Notes under the pieces: model-generated
Seen by the model: the letters and a program-made list of their open reading frames with translations, nothing else
Told to the model about the DNA's origin: nothing
Database searches by the model: none
NCBI GenBank assembly: GCA_016936755.1
Contig: JAFGXF010000045.1
Coordinates: 22,696 to 86,695, forward strand
Direction: 5' to 3'
Source of the DNA: Anaerolineaceae bacterium
GTDB taxonomy: Bacteria > Chloroflexota > Anaerolineae > Anaerolineales > Anaerolineaceae
DNA: 64,000 nt
Shown here: in pieces, positions 18,954 through 29,206 of the stretch
Layout: the number at the start of each line of letters is the position of its first letter
Numbering within the stretch: position 1 is the stretch's first letter
Program-made: the position numbers and the translations under genes

Positions 18954-20297
18954 ATGAACGCAGAGCAAGCTTGGCAGGCAACTCTAGGACAACTCCAGAT
19001 GGAGATGTCAAAACCCGCTTATGATACATGGGTCCGTGATGCCTGCCTGTTGTCCTGCGAAGGAGAAAATATTATTGTTGGTGTTAAGAATGCCTATATC
19101 TGTGATTGGTTGGAAACCAGATTGATCGATACAATTACCAGAAAGGTAACAGCTCTGATGGAGCGGCCTATGCTGGTCCATTTTATCGTTAACACCAAGG
19201 ACCAATCATCAGAGCAGGAAAACCCCGATACTGTTTTAACACAGCGTGTTCAAATTAACCCATGTAACCACAATACTCTTAATGGGCGTTACACATTCAG
19301 TGAATTTGTCGTAGCAGGTAATAACCGGTTGGCTCACGCTGCGGCTTTATCAGTAGTGGAAAACCCCTCACACTCCTATAATCCCCTTTTTATTTATGGC
19401 GATGTGGGACTGGGAAAAACGCATTTGTTGCAAGCCATCGGACATGCGATTCAGGAGGCTGGACGCCGTGTGTTATTTGTCACCTCAGAGGAATTCACCA
19501 ACGATTTGATATGCGCTATTATGGGACATTCCACAACTGAATTTCGCGAAAAATTCCGGACAATCGATGTATTGTTGGTGGACGACATTCAATTTATTGC
19601 AGGCAAGGATTCCACCCAGGAAGAATTTTTCCATACATTTAATGCGTTGCACGATCAGGGCAAACAGATCGTTATTACATCTGATCGTCCCCCCAGGGCG
19701 ATCGGCACACTCGAATTGCGTTTGCGATCGCGTTTTGAATGGGGACTGATAGCAGATCTTCAGCCCCCTGATTACGAAACCAGGATAGCCATCTTAAACA
19801 GAAAAACAGAACGGATGGGTCGTTTGATTCCCGATGAAGTGATCGATTTAATCGCCCGCTGCATTCAAAACAACATTCGGGAATTGGAAGGAGCGCTCAA
19901 TCGCTTGTGTGCCTATGCAGATCTAATTGGAGCGGTGATCGATCAAGCTCTCGCTAAAACTGCTTTGAGTGATTATATTACCCAACAACAATCCGTTAAT
20001 CCTGAGCATATTATGGGAGTTGTGGCAAATGCATTTGGAGTGGAAATGGATCGGCTGGTTGGCCGGGAGCGCACCCAGGATATCGCTTTACCGCGACAGG
20101 TGGCGATGTATTTGTTGCGCGAAGAAACACATCAGTCACTTCCACAAATCGGGCAAACATTGGGCGGTCGTGATCATACCACTGTGATGTATGCATGTGA
20201 TAAGGTCGCTGGGTTGATCGAAAACGACGATCGCGTTCGCTCGCGAATCATAGCAATTCGGGAACAGCTGTATGCAAGAGCGTCTTTACCGGTATAG
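18954..20297 (+). CDS. dnaA: Chromosomal replication initiator DnaA
   Basis: Binds DnaA boxes at the origin and melts it in an ATP-dependent way. Domain I covers residues 1-75, a short linker follows, then the AAA+ domain with Walker A GDVGLGKTH (149-157), Walker B LLVDDIQF and the FEWGLIADLQPPD sensor region, then domain IV with the DNA-binding signature GGRDHTTVMYA. At 447 residues the protein is complete with a shortened domain II. The neighbours are polA and a TPR gene, not dnaN/recF. A GAAAGGAAATA stretch precedes the ATG. Confidence 0.96.
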   Translation: MNAEQAWQATLGQLQMEMSKPAYDTWVRDACLLSCEGENIIVGVKNAYICDWLETRLIDTITRKVTALMERPMLVHFIVNTKDQSSEQENPDTVLTQRVQINPCNHNTLNGRYTFSEFVVAGNNRLAHAAALSVVENPSHSYNPLFIYGDVGLGKTHLLQAIGHAIQEAGRRVLFVTSEEFTNDLICAIMGHSTTEFREKFRTIDVLLVDDIQFIAGKDSTQEEFFHTFNALHDQGKQIVITSDRPPRAIGTLELRLRSRFEWGLIADLQPPDYETRIAILNRKTERMGRLIPDEVIDLIARCIQNNIRELEGALNRLCAYADLIGAVIDQALAKTALSDYITQQQSVNPEHIMGVVANAFGVEMDRLVGRERTQDIALPRQVAMYLLREETHQSLPQIGQTLGGRDHTTVMYACDKVAGLIENDDRVRSRIIAIREQLYARASLPV

Positions 20298-20306
20298 GAT
20301 TTGGAA

Positions 20307-22640
20307 TTATCCTGAAAGATTATTCTTCAATTGAGTTAGCAAACTTTGATAGTCCGGACTATTAGCCGGATTCATTGATAAAATTTGTTCAATGACTGCG
20401 ATGGCACCTGCCGTATCCCCCTTTTTCATCAGATCTTCGCCAAGCATATCCAATTCCTCAATAGTCTTACTTTGAGTCGCAGGAATTTGGAATTCGCCTT
20501 CCAACAGTGCCTGTAAATCCGGTTTGTCTGGGTACTCACGATTGAGCATCTCGAGGAATCCGGTTGCCCGGGTGGATTGACCGGCATTTACCAGAAGACT
20601 CATGAAATCCTTGATTTCGGTGAGTGCATCATCCACCTGCCCCAAATGGTAGTAAATATCCACTAATGCTTTTCGGGTTTTCTCATCATCTGGTTGGATA
20701 CTCTTTACCCGTCCATAGTTATGCAAAGCCTGTCTCCAGTCAAGTCGCTGGGTGTCGATATCCGCGAGACGACGTAAAATCTCGGCCTCCAGTCGCTGGG
20801 GGCCTTTGCTTTTTTGATAGAGACGCATTGAATCCTGGCATATCTGCGCAGCTCGCTCAAGCTCAGCTAATTGAAGATAGATGTCCGCAATGAGCAGGTT
20901 TTCACGGATTGCATCTTCAGCCTGACCCATCGCGATCAGGTTTTCTATTAATAGCATGCGCATGTTCATATCCATTGGCATCAGAGTAACCGCGTGACGC
21001 AGCACCTGGACGGCCCGTGTGTTTTCCCCGCGGCTGGCGTATGTTTTCGCGATAATCTTGTACTTCTGGATAGCGGCCTGTTTATCATGCAGTTTGTAGA
21101 GCAAATCAGCGATCATCTGGTGCAGGGGCAAAAAATTCGGTGATTCATCAAGCGCGAAGAAAGCTGTTTCAAGCGCCTCGTGGTATTTTTCCTTCTCTGT
21201 ATAACTGCGGATTGATGCCATGGCTTCTATCAAACTGGAGCTCTTGGTTTGCAGTAGCACTGATATGATGGGCGTGACACTACTCTCAGACGTGCCCATG
21301 ACTTCCTCGCGGATGCTACGCAAATGTTGCTGCCAATCGGTGCGAATCAGTTGCGTTTCTACATTATCACACACCGACTCACGATTCGCATCATCGGCAT
21401 CGCGCTCAAAGGAGTCAATGATCGGCTCATATAGACTCATCAAATATTCATTTTGATCGGCAGGCACAGTTGAGGCGTCGGCTATTGACATCGCTTCCAT
21501 ATAGACATGAGCTGCACCACTCAGCTTGTTATTCTTTCTATGAATTCGACCAATAAGTAGCTTGGAACCCAACATATAATCAGGACTGGATTGTGACTTT
21601 TGAAGTGACTTCATGGCCTTATCATATTCACCATTCTGGAAGTGAAGAAATCCAAGGTTGAAATGTGCAGCCGGGTGATCCAACCCCTTACTTGTGGCAG
21701 CAGACAACTCGTAAATGGCTTGAGGAATCTGATCGTGGGTTTGGGCATCTATTGCCTGACTCAGGTGAAGCGCAATTTTTGCATTGTGACTGGATTCGTT
21801 ATTCTTTGAAGTAATACCTCTGATCGGAGTGGTTGCCTGTGCATTTGATTGCTGGCTGAATAGAAAACCCGCCAGTGCAACCATGGCGTTTTGCTTTGTT
21901 TCAGTGATTGGATCTGCTGATCTCCCGGCTCGACTTGGGGTTGCATTTTGTTCAAATTTCTTCACCTGTGACATCATGATCGGGCCGGTTCCCCCCTGAC
22001 GGCGCACGGGTTTTACCAGCAACTGTCCGGATTGAATGGCGGACAAGGCATCTTGTGCAGGTTTGCTTCGAGGAGTAAGCTGGATTGCACGCTCGATCAT
22101 TTTCCTGGCGCCTTCTGTGTCATCAGCATGTTGCATCAGCGCCGCTATTTCGAGATATTCACTGGCGGCCTCGTCTTTGCGGTCGATCCTTTCTAAGAGA
22201 TCAGCTATTCGCATGCGAGCAGTAACATCTTCGGGATTGAAACTGATAACCTGTGACCAATTATCAATAGCCTTGGTAACATCGTTACGTCTGGCGTACT
22301 GATCGCCAGCCTCTATGCTGACTTTTGTTGCGTTTGATAGGTCTCCAATACGTTCGTAGAGTCGCGCAATCCGCTCAAGAACCACAGGATCGCCATCACT
22401 GGATTTCGCTGCTCGATTATAAAAATCGATGGCTTCATTGTATTTTTGTAATTCCGTGTAAGCCAGACCAATTGCTGTTAATGCCTTGGGATCATCTGGG
22501 ATTTCCTGAAGAGCCAGGGTATATTGCTCAATGGCGTTGAGCCAATCCAAGTCCCAGGCAGCGTTGTGCCCAAGCGACATATACTGTTTATAGGAATCCT
22601 GATTGCCTGTCATGTTTATCCTGTTAGAGTTGTTTTTCAT
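20307..22640 (-). CDS. Large tetratricopeptide repeat protein
   Basis: A 777-residue protein made almost entirely of TPR helices. They begin with YTLALQEIPDDPKALTAIGLAY and recur through blocks such as AATSKGLDHPAAHFNLGFLH and GRVKSIQPDDEKTRKALVDIYYHL. A low-complexity linker around 215-260 separates two repeat arrays. It has no signal peptide, so it is probably cytosolic and a scaffold for partners. The start at 22640 overlaps polA by 17 bases; an ATG at 22613 behind AGGA is the other candidate. It is cotranscribed with polA. Specific function is not known. Confidence 0.85.
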   Translation of the reverse strand: MKNNSNRINMTGNQDSYKQYMSLGHNAAWDLDWLNAIEQYTLALQEIPDDPKALTAIGLAYTELQKYNEAIDFYNRAAKSSDGDPVVLERIARLYERIGDLSNATKVSIEAGDQYARRNDVTKAIDNWSQVISFNPEDVTARMRIADLLERIDRKDEAASEYLEIAALMQHADDTEGARKMIERAIQLTPRSKPAQDALSAIQSGQLLVKPVRRQGGTGPIMMSQVKKFEQNATPSRAGRSADPITETKQNAMVALAGFLFSQQSNAQATTPIRGITSKNNESSHNAKIALHLSQAIDAQTHDQIPQAIYELSAATSKGLDHPAAHFNLGFLHFQNGEYDKAMKSLQKSQSSPDYMLGSKLLIGRIHRKNNKLSGAAHVYMEAMSIADASTVPADQNEYLMSLYEPIIDSFERDADDANRESVCDNVETQLIRTDWQQHLRSIREEVMGTSESSVTPIISVLLQTKSSSLIEAMASIRSYTEKEKYHEALETAFFALDESPNFLPLHQMIADLLYKLHDKQAAIQKYKIIAKTYASRGENTRAVQVLRHAVTLMPMDMNMRMLLIENLIAMGQAEDAIRENLLIADIYLQLAELERAAQICQDSMRLYQKSKGPQRLEAEILRRLADIDTQRLDWRQALHNYGRVKSIQPDDEKTRKALVDIYYHLGQVDDALTEIKDFMSLLVNAGQSTRATGFLEMLNREYPDKPDLQALLEGEFQIPATQSKTIEELDMLGEDLMKKGDTAGAIAVIEQILSMNPANSPDYQSLLTQLKNNLSG

Positions 22641-25431
22641 CTAGGGGGATTAATTCACCCCAATTTAAACCCCAACTCGCATCGGTGGTGATTGGGATAT
22701 TGAGCTTGTAGACATTTTCCATGACTTGACGAATGATACGGGCTGTATCAAGAAGTTCATGGCGAGGGCATTCCAGTACCAGCTCGTCATGAACTTGTAG
22801 TAATATAGAGGCAGCCAGACTAGATTGCTTCAATGTCTGTGGTATTTTGATCATCGCCAATTTTAGTATATCAGCTGCTGTACCCTGAATGGGGGCATTA
22901 ATCGCCTCACGTTCCTCGCGATTTCGCAAGTTGGGATTGGTTTGGGTTTTTAACCCCGGGAAATATCGTTTCCTGCCCAGTAATGTTTCCACGTACCCCT
23001 GCTCTGTTGCAGATTTCCGCAACCCATCCAAAAAAGACTTAACCCCAGGGAATTGTTTGAAGTAAGACTTAACAAATTCCTCGGATTCTGCCAGGGTTAA
23101 GTCGGTTGAGCGACTTAATCCAAAGGCGCTCATTCCATAGATCAAACCAAAATTAATCGCTTTGGCATGTCGTCTTTGATCCTTGGATACCTGTCCCAAT
23201 GGGATATTGTATATAGCGGATGCCGTTGTTGCGTGAATGTCTTGATTCGCCCGGAATGCAGCGCACATGTTTTCATCTTCAGACATGGCTGCCACGATCC
23301 TCAGCTCAATTTGCGAATAATCGACTGAGAGTAATACATTACCTGGTGATGCAATGAATCCTTGGCGGACTTTATGGCCCAGCTCTGTCCGTGTAGGGAT
23401 ATTTTGCAGGTTGGGTTCAGAAGAAGCCAGTCGACCGGTTACAGTGCCGGTTTGATTGAATGAGGTGTGGATACGATGCGTCTGTGGATTCATCTGGGAG
23501 GGAAGCGCATCCACGTAGGTTGATTTTAATTTTGCCAACTCGCGATATTCCAGCACCAAATCAATGATCGGGTGATCTCCGCGCAGGTATTCAAGCACAT
23601 TGGCAGAGGTTGAGTAATGACCACTGCTGGTTTTTCTTCCCCGATCTGGTGGAATCAGTTGCATTTTCTCAAAAAGGATGTTGGAGAGTTGTTGGGTGGA
23701 GTTGATATTAAAACGAACCCCGGCCATTTCATATATATTCCCCTCAATTGTCTGCAACCGCTGTGTAAGTTCTTCTGACATGCGTGTAAAGAATGTAACA
23801 TCAATGGCGATCCCATTTCTTTCCATCTCAGCCAGAACAGGAACAAGCGGCATTTCCATGGTTTCGAATAATTGAGTCGCCTGGAGGCGCTTTAATTCCT
23901 GGCTGAGGATTGGAACCAATCTTAAAGTGACCTCTGCGTCTGCTGCCGCATAAGCAGCAGCAGATTCCACTGATACGTGTGCCATATCGATCTGATTTTT
24001 TCCGGATCCGATGAGGGTTTCGATTTGTGTCATTTCAATGTCGAGTAGATCACGAGCCATGCTTTTTAATCCCAGGTTTCGCGAGGCCGGGTTTATCAGG
24101 AATCCGGCAATCATTGTGTCGAAGGACAATGGAGAAACAACCAGTCCGTGACGCCAGAGTACCAGATAATCATATTTAATATTATGCCCAACCTTTATAA
24201 TTTTCGGATTGGTCATGACTTTTTCTAAATATTTCAGTACATCAGTGACAATGATGTTTCTGTTTGAGTCAACTTGATGACCAATTGGGATGTAATACCC
24301 TTCTCCTTCACGAATACTGAGTGAAATTCCTACCAATTCAGCCCGCATTGGGTCGGTTGAAGTCGTTTCTGTATCGAAAGAAATCAGAGGTGCCTGTTCG
24401 ATTTCATTACAGAAAGTTGATAACAACGGAATTGAATCCAGAATTGTCACTTTGATGGAACTGGACGGTGCTGAGGTGCTTTGTCCACCGGCAGTTGTTG
24501 CGAAAAGTGGCAACTGACGATTATCATCAATGGGATGACCATACGTTCTGGCCACCTCATAAAAACGAGAGAGAAGTGAGCGGAATTCGAGTTGGTTCAA
24601 TATGGTTTCTACTTTAATCGGATCGAAAACATGCATGCGTGCATCTTCAAAATTTAAAGATATGGGTGCGTTGATAACAATGCGCGCCAATTTCTGGCTG
24701 ATATAGGCAGAATCACGTCCATCCACAAGTTTGGCTTTTACACGCTCTGGAAGTTCATCCAAGTGTTGGTAGATTTCATCGAGTGAAGGGAATTGCTTTA
24801 AAAGGGACAGGGCAGTCTTTTCACCAATGCCCGGTACACCTTTAATGTTATCAGAGCTATCACCAACCAATGCCTTGTAATCAACCACTTGATCAGGATT
24901 TATTCCCCATAATGCGCGTACGTCTTCTTTTAGATAGTCTTTTGCATCGGCAAGTTTGCTGCCTGGCAAATTCACAACAATACGATCATTAACTAATTGT
25001 AAAAGATCGCGGTCACCGGTAATTATCTTTACACCAAAACCGGCATCGACTGCCTGGTGGGCAATCGTCCCAAGTATGTCATCCGCTTCAAATCCCTTCA
25101 CCTCAAGGCGCGGGATATTAAATGCATCCACTAAATCGCGAATACGCTCAATTTGTGGTCTGAGGTCGTCAGGCATTTTTTCGCGGGTAGCTTTATACTC
25201 GGGATAGATATCATCACGGAAGGTTTTTCCAGTATCAAAGGCTACTGCCAGATATTCTGGTTGATACTGCTCGAGGATCTTCATAAATATGCTGGCAAAA
25301 CCATAAGTGCCCGCAGTAGGCTCTCCGCTTTTTGTCTGCCAGCGTTCACGGGATATACCACCAGCAGTCAATGCAAAATATGCCCGGTAGGCAACCGCAT
25401 GACCGTCGATTAAATAGAGTGTTGGGGGCAT
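22624..25431 (-). CDS. polA: DNA polymerase I
   Basis: Full-length Pol I (935 residues) for Okazaki fragment processing and repair. The 5'-3' exonuclease domain opens with LYLIDGHAVAYRAYFAL and has the VVDYKALVGDSSDNIKG block. The 3'-5' exonuclease keeps its metal ligands (SFDTETTSTD, HNIKYD, YAAADAEV), so proofreading is likely active, unlike in several thermophile enzymes. The polymerase domain shows VDYSQIELR, the O-helix KAINFGLIYG and VHDELVLEC. A TATAAT box at 25461-25466 on the minus strand and a GGAG site precede the start. Confidence 0.96.
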   Translation of the reverse strand: MPPTLYLIDGHAVAYRAYFALTAGGISRERWQTKSGEPTAGTYGFASIFMKILEQYQPEYLAVAFDTGKTFRDDIYPEYKATREKMPDDLRPQIERIRDLVDAFNIPRLEVKGFEADDILGTIAHQAVDAGFGVKIITGDRDLLQLVNDRIVVNLPGSKLADAKDYLKEDVRALWGINPDQVVDYKALVGDSSDNIKGVPGIGEKTALSLLKQFPSLDEIYQHLDELPERVKAKLVDGRDSAYISQKLARIVINAPISLNFEDARMHVFDPIKVETILNQLEFRSLLSRFYEVARTYGHPIDDNRQLPLFATTAGGQSTSAPSSSIKVTILDSIPLLSTFCNEIEQAPLISFDTETTSTDPMRAELVGISLSIREGEGYYIPIGHQVDSNRNIIVTDVLKYLEKVMTNPKIIKVGHNIKYDYLVLWRHGLVVSPLSFDTMIAGFLINPASRNLGLKSMARDLLDIEMTQIETLIGSGKNQIDMAHVSVESAAAYAAADAEVTLRLVPILSQELKRLQATQLFETMEMPLVPVLAEMERNGIAIDVTFFTRMSEELTQRLQTIEGNIYEMAGVRFNINSTQQLSNILFEKMQLIPPDRGRKTSSGHYSTSANVLEYLRGDHPIIDLVLEYRELAKLKSTYVDALPSQMNPQTHRIHTSFNQTGTVTGRLASSEPNLQNIPTRTELGHKVRQGFIASPGNVLLSVDYSQIELRIVAAMSEDENMCAAFRANQDIHATTASAIYNIPLGQVSKDQRRHAKAINFGLIYGMSAFGLSRSTDLTLAESEEFVKSYFKQFPGVKSFLDGLRKSATEQGYVETLLGRKRYFPGLKTQTNPNLRNREEREAINAPIQGTAADILKLAMIKIPQTLKQSSLAASILLQVHDELVLECPRHELLDTARIIRQVMENVYKLNIPITTDASWGLNWGELIPLDEKQL

Positions 25432-25460
25432 GCCTGCTTCTCCACAATCATCCTGGATGA

Positions 25461-25466
25461 ATTATA
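25461..25466 (-). promoter_or_regulatory. -10 box of the polA operon
   Basis: TATAAT on the minus strand, about 29 bases before the polA ATG. The matching -35 position reads TTCCCA, which is weak. Confidence 0.45.
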
Positions 25467-25529
25467 GATGAAAAATGAAGTTGTGGGAAAAGTATATTGG
25501 AGGTGCTGATTGGGTTATTGTTTTGTGAG

Positions 25530-25535
25530 TATAAT
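25530..25535 (+). promoter_or_regulatory. -10 box of lpd
   Basis: TATAAT with no good -35. It gives a leader of roughly 28 bases carrying the GAGGAG Shine-Dalgarno before the ATG at 25570. It also shows that the ORF-track start at 25510 is too far upstream. Confidence 0.45.
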
Positions 25536-25569
25536 CCCGTTAATCCATGTTGTTAAATGTGAGGAGTTC

Positions 25570-26967
25570 ATGAATAAATACGATGTAATGGTTATTGGCG
25601 CTGGTCCAGGTGGTTATGTTGCTGCCATACGGGCAGCGCAATCTGGAAAGAAAACAGCCATCGTCGACCGGGAATGGCTGGGAGGCACTTGCTTGAATGT
25701 GGGTTGCATTCCCTCCAAGGCGTTATTAAAGAACGCAGAAGTGGCGAGGCTTCTTCGTGAAAGAGGGCGTGATTTTGGATTTGGATTTGAAAACCTTTCG
25801 CTGGACTATGGATCAGCCCTGAAGAGAAGTCGGCAAGTATCGGACCGACTGACAAAGGGGATAAGCTACTTAATGAAGAAGAACAATATAGAATTTATTC
25901 ATGGACACGCCGAATTCCTTGAGAAGGATTCAATCCGTGTACAAGCCAAAGATGGCACAAGTCATGATTATAAAGCCTCCGATATCATTATTGCCACTGG
26001 TTCCACCGCGATAAACCTGCCTGGCATGGAACCAGATGGAGATACGATTCTGACTTTTAGGGATGCCATCCTGCAAGATAAATTACCTGGCCGCGTGGTG
26101 ATAATCGGTGGCGGCGCAATCGGTGTGGAATTCGCGACCATTTGGGGATCTTATGGTGTGGATGTAACAATTGTGGAAATGCTACCCCGGATCCTCCCGT
26201 TGGAGGATGAAGAGGTTTCAAAAGAGTTGACCCGCGCGTTGACCAGAGAAGGAATCCATGTCCTCACTGATGCACGTGTAGAAAAAGTCGTGAAAAAGGC
26301 AGTTGGATTGGATATACAGGTTAGGATAGGTGATGATGACCAGACATTAACGTCCGATCAAATTCTGGTTGCAGTTGGATTTCAGCCGAACTCCAATGGA
26401 TTAAATCTGGAGGTTATCGAAGTGGAGACCTCCCCTAAAGGGCATGTGTTGGTGGATGATCGTATGTCAACCAATGTCACAGGTGTTTGGGCAATTGGGG
26501 ATGTTACAGGAAAATTATTACTCGCCCATGTTGCCTCTGCGCAGGCAATGCTCTGTGTGGATGCGATCAACGGTAAGGAAATTGACAGATTGGATTACAG
26601 GATGATGCCCAGGGCAACTTATAGCCATCCACAGGTTGCTTCATTTGGATTTACTGAAAGACAGTCGATTGAAGCTGGTATGGATGTGAAAATCGGGAAA
26701 TTCCCCTTCCAGGCGAATGGTAAATCCCTTGGTATGGGGGAATCAAATGGATTTGTCAAGATTTTGACAGAAAGGAATTCCGGCAGAATCATCGGGGTGC
26801 ATATGATCGGCCCGGATGTTTCGGAATTGTTGCCTGAATTAACGCTTGCACAGCGGAACTCGTTGACGGTTACTGCAGTTATGAAGAACATACATGCACA
26901 CCCCACCCTAGGTGAAGCCATTCAGGAAACCGCCCACTTAATCGAGGGATTGCCTGTTCATCTGTAA
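25570..26967 (+). CDS. lpdA: Dihydrolipoyl dehydrogenase
   Basis: Flavoprotein disulfide reductase (465 residues) that reoxidises dihydrolipoamide of 2-oxoacid dehydrogenases or the glycine cleavage system with NAD+. The redox-active pair is in CLNVGCIPSK, the FAD fold in VIGAGPGGYVAA, the NAD fold in IIGGGAIGVEFA, and the C-terminal His-Glu dyad in HAHPTLGEA. The ATG at 25570 has GAGGAG just upstream. No E1/E2 genes are nearby, so the partner complex is encoded elsewhere. Its end overlaps the convergent glycosyltransferase by 10 bases. Confidence 0.93.
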   Translation: MNKYDVMVIGAGPGGYVAAIRAAQSGKKTAIVDREWLGGTCLNVGCIPSKALLKNAEVARLLRERGRDFGFGFENLSLDYGSALKRSRQVSDRLTKGISYLMKKNNIEFIHGHAEFLEKDSIRVQAKDGTSHDYKASDIIIATGSTAINLPGMEPDGDTILTFRDAILQDKLPGRVVIIGGGAIGVEFATIWGSYGVDVTIVEMLPRILPLEDEEVSKELTRALTREGIHVLTDARVEKVVKKAVGLDIQVRIGDDDQTLTSDQILVAVGFQPNSNGLNLEVIEVETSPKGHVLVDDRMSTNVTGVWAIGDVTGKLLLAHVASAQAMLCVDAINGKEIDRLDYRMMPRATYSHPQVASFGFTERQSIEAGMDVKIGKFPFQANGKSLGMGESNGFVKILTERNSGRIIGVHMIGPDVSELLPELTLAQRNSLTVTAVMKNIHAHPTLGEAIQETAHLIEGLPVHL

Positions 26968-28205
26968 TGTGAGATTTGATCACCCAGAGAAGTGTAATGC
27001 CCGGCAACAAGCTGATAAAAATCTGAGACCTTCTTGCGAACAGTGATCTGATTGGCGCGCTCATGTATCAGTTTCAAATTACACCTGGCTGCTTCAAAGC
27101 GGCGATCAGGATTATCCAAAATAAGTAAAAGGGATTCTGCCAGGGCATTCGTGTCTGAAGGCGGGTACAACAATCCGTTTATACCCGGCGTGATCCATTC
27201 CCGTATGCTTTCAATATCACCGGCCACCGGGTAGCAACCACAGGCTAGTGCTTCAAGAAGGGAATTGGGAATCCCATCGTGCACTCCCGGCGAGACGACA
27301 GCCTCAGCGCGAGTATATAGCCACCACAAATCCATTTGATCCAATATCGGCAATAAAATGACATTGTGTTCAAGCTTGTTGCTTTTAACCATTTGTATTG
27401 CATTTGGTTGCCCGGCCATGGCAGGACATACAAAACACACATCCGGATGCCTGGCTGCTACGATACCCGCCGCACCGAAAAACACATCGGTTCGAAGGCT
27501 GCCAGGGCGTAATCCCCGGGGATTGACAATAAGCCGCCGATTTGGTGGTATCAGTTCAAGCAAATATTTCGGGCTCAGTGTTCTGGACACTTCGATCTTT
27601 TCAAGGTCAATTCCACCACAGCCCGGAACTACCAGATTGGGACGGTTATGATCAAATCCCCAATTTTTAGCCAGACGGATATCTCGACCAGCATCTGCCA
27701 TCAGGCCATCGGTGCGTTTTAAAGTCTGCTGGGTAATTAGCCCCATACGATATGAACCATTGGCATGCAGGGTGAGGTCATTACCCCAGATGGAGACTAC
27801 CAGTGGATACCTCCCTTCTGCATATCGTGCCAGCATTCCTTCAAATGGAATACGTAATGCATGGATCACTTCAGGGCCGATCCGGTTTACGATTTTGAGA
27901 TATTTTTTCCTAAAGAATGGCAGGGTCAACGGCCCAAGTCCATGCCGCACACCAAGCAGATTGGATCTAAGCGACCCGATTATCCGTCTGGCTGGCTTGT
28001 TGTCTTCATTTCCCGGATTCACACCAGTTGGTCTGGCGGCCAACCCTGAAAATGCCACTGGCAGGATATGCAATTCAGTCAAGCCCGGGAGTTCTGTGCA
28101 GGGGTAAGTCGAAATCAATGCAACCTTATGCCCATCCTTTTGCATATTGGCAATCCAACTTTGGGCAGTTGGGCTGCGACCATCCGCAATGAATAAAAGG
28201 TTCAT
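26958..28205 (-). CDS. Glycosyltransferase family 4-like
   Basis: GT-B fold enzyme of 415 residues. The N-terminal domain begins MNLLFIADGRSPTAQSW and contains the PLVVSIWGNDLTLHA segment. The C-terminal donor-binding domain shows the family EX7E-like block (PGVHDGIPNSLLEALACGCY) used by GT4 retaining enzymes. Donor and acceptor are not readable. It starts 2 bases after glpX and lacks a Shine-Dalgarno, so it is probably translated by coupling at the end of the frr-uppS-cdsA-glpX run. Confidence 0.85.
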   Translation of the reverse strand: MNLLFIADGRSPTAQSWIANMQKDGHKVALISTYPCTELPGLTELHILPVAFSGLAARPTGVNPGNEDNKPARRIIGSLRSNLLGVRHGLGPLTLPFFRKKYLKIVNRIGPEVIHALRIPFEGMLARYAEGRYPLVVSIWGNDLTLHANGSYRMGLITQQTLKRTDGLMADAGRDIRLAKNWGFDHNRPNLVVPGCGGIDLEKIEVSRTLSPKYLLELIPPNRRLIVNPRGLRPGSLRTDVFFGAAGIVAARHPDVCFVCPAMAGQPNAIQMVKSNKLEHNVILLPILDQMDLWWLYTRAEAVVSPGVHDGIPNSLLEALACGCYPVAGDIESIREWITPGINGLLYPPSDTNALAESLLLILDNPDRRFEAARCNLKLIHERANQITVRKKVSDFYQLVAGHYTSLGDQISHYR

Positions 28206-28207
28206 GA

Positions 28208-29188
28208 TTAATATATGATCTGGCTTATCTTGCCAAGTTTTTCCAGTTGGTGAGTGGAGATGATTTGTCGGACTGTGCCTGTCAGGCCACGCATGACCAG
28301 GCTATCTGTCCGAACGCTATCCGCAAAATATGATACACCATCCAACAGGTCACCCCGTGTGATACCTGTGGCAGCAAGAAAAACATTTTCCGATGATACC
28401 AACTCATCGATATGAAGCACCTTATGAAAATCATAACCAAGATCGCGGCCGCGCTTGTATTCCGCTTCATCGCGCGCATATAGTATGCCTTGGATGTTTC
28501 CTCCCATTGCCCGCAAACCACAGGCTGCAAGGACACCCTCAGGTGTGCCCCCAATACCCAGCAATACATCGATCTCAGATTGGGGCCAGGCTGTCATCAA
28601 TGCACCTGCCACATCTCCATCCGGTATCAATTTGATGCGGGAGCCACTTTTTCGTACTTCAGCGATCAGGTCCTTGTGCCGAGGTCTGTCTAAGATCACA
28701 GCCGTGAGATGTTCAACATCTTCACCTTTCGCCTTGGCAATTTTCTTTAAGTTTTCTGCTACGGGAGCTTCAATATCGATCACATCTCTGGCTACTGGTC
28801 CGACGGCAATCTTATGCATGTATACAATTGGACCAGGATTGAACATCGTCCCACGAGGAGCAACTGCCACGGTGGCAATGGCATTGGATAAACCCAATGC
28901 CAGAGGGCGGGTCCCATCGATCGGGTCCACAGCCAGATCAACTTCCGGTGGCCCCCCTGCTCCCAGGTGCTCACCTTGGAATAGCATGGGCGCTTTATCT
29001 TTTTCTCCTTCACCAAGAACCACAACAGCACTCATTTCTATGGTGTTCAGAATAATGCGCATTGCATCAACAGCTGCTTTATCTGCAGCAATTTTGTCAC
29101 CCCGTCCCATGAAACGACCGGCAGTCATTGCAGCAGCTTCTGTAACGCGAACAAGTTCAAGTGCCAGATTGCGACTGGGTAATGTCAT
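28208..29188 (-). CDS. glpX: Fructose-1,6-bisphosphatase class II
   Basis: Hydrolyses fructose 1,6-bisphosphate to fructose 6-phosphate in gluconeogenesis. Class II (GlpX) features are seen: DKIAADKAAVDAMR, the metal-binding GEGEKDKAPM and DLAVDPIDGTRPLA, and TPEGVLAACGLRAMGG at the substrate pocket. The 326 residues match the usual length. AAGGAGAG lies ahead of the ATG. It follows cdsA by 18 bases. Confidence 0.95.
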   Translation of the reverse strand: MTLPSRNLALELVRVTEAAAMTAGRFMGRGDKIAADKAAVDAMRIILNTIEMSAVVVLGEGEKDKAPMLFQGEHLGAGGPPEVDLAVDPIDGTRPLALGLSNAIATVAVAPRGTMFNPGPIVYMHKIAVGPVARDVIDIEAPVAENLKKIAKAKGEDVEHLTAVILDRPRHKDLIAEVRKSGSRIKLIPDGDVAGALMTAWPQSEIDVLLGIGGTPEGVLAACGLRAMGGNIQGILYARDEAEYKRGRDLGYDFHKVLHIDELVSSENVFLAATGITRGDLLDGVSYFADSVRTDSLVMRGLTGTVRQIISTHQLEKLGKISQIIY

Positions 29189-29206
29189 TCAATCTCTCCT
29201 TTAATA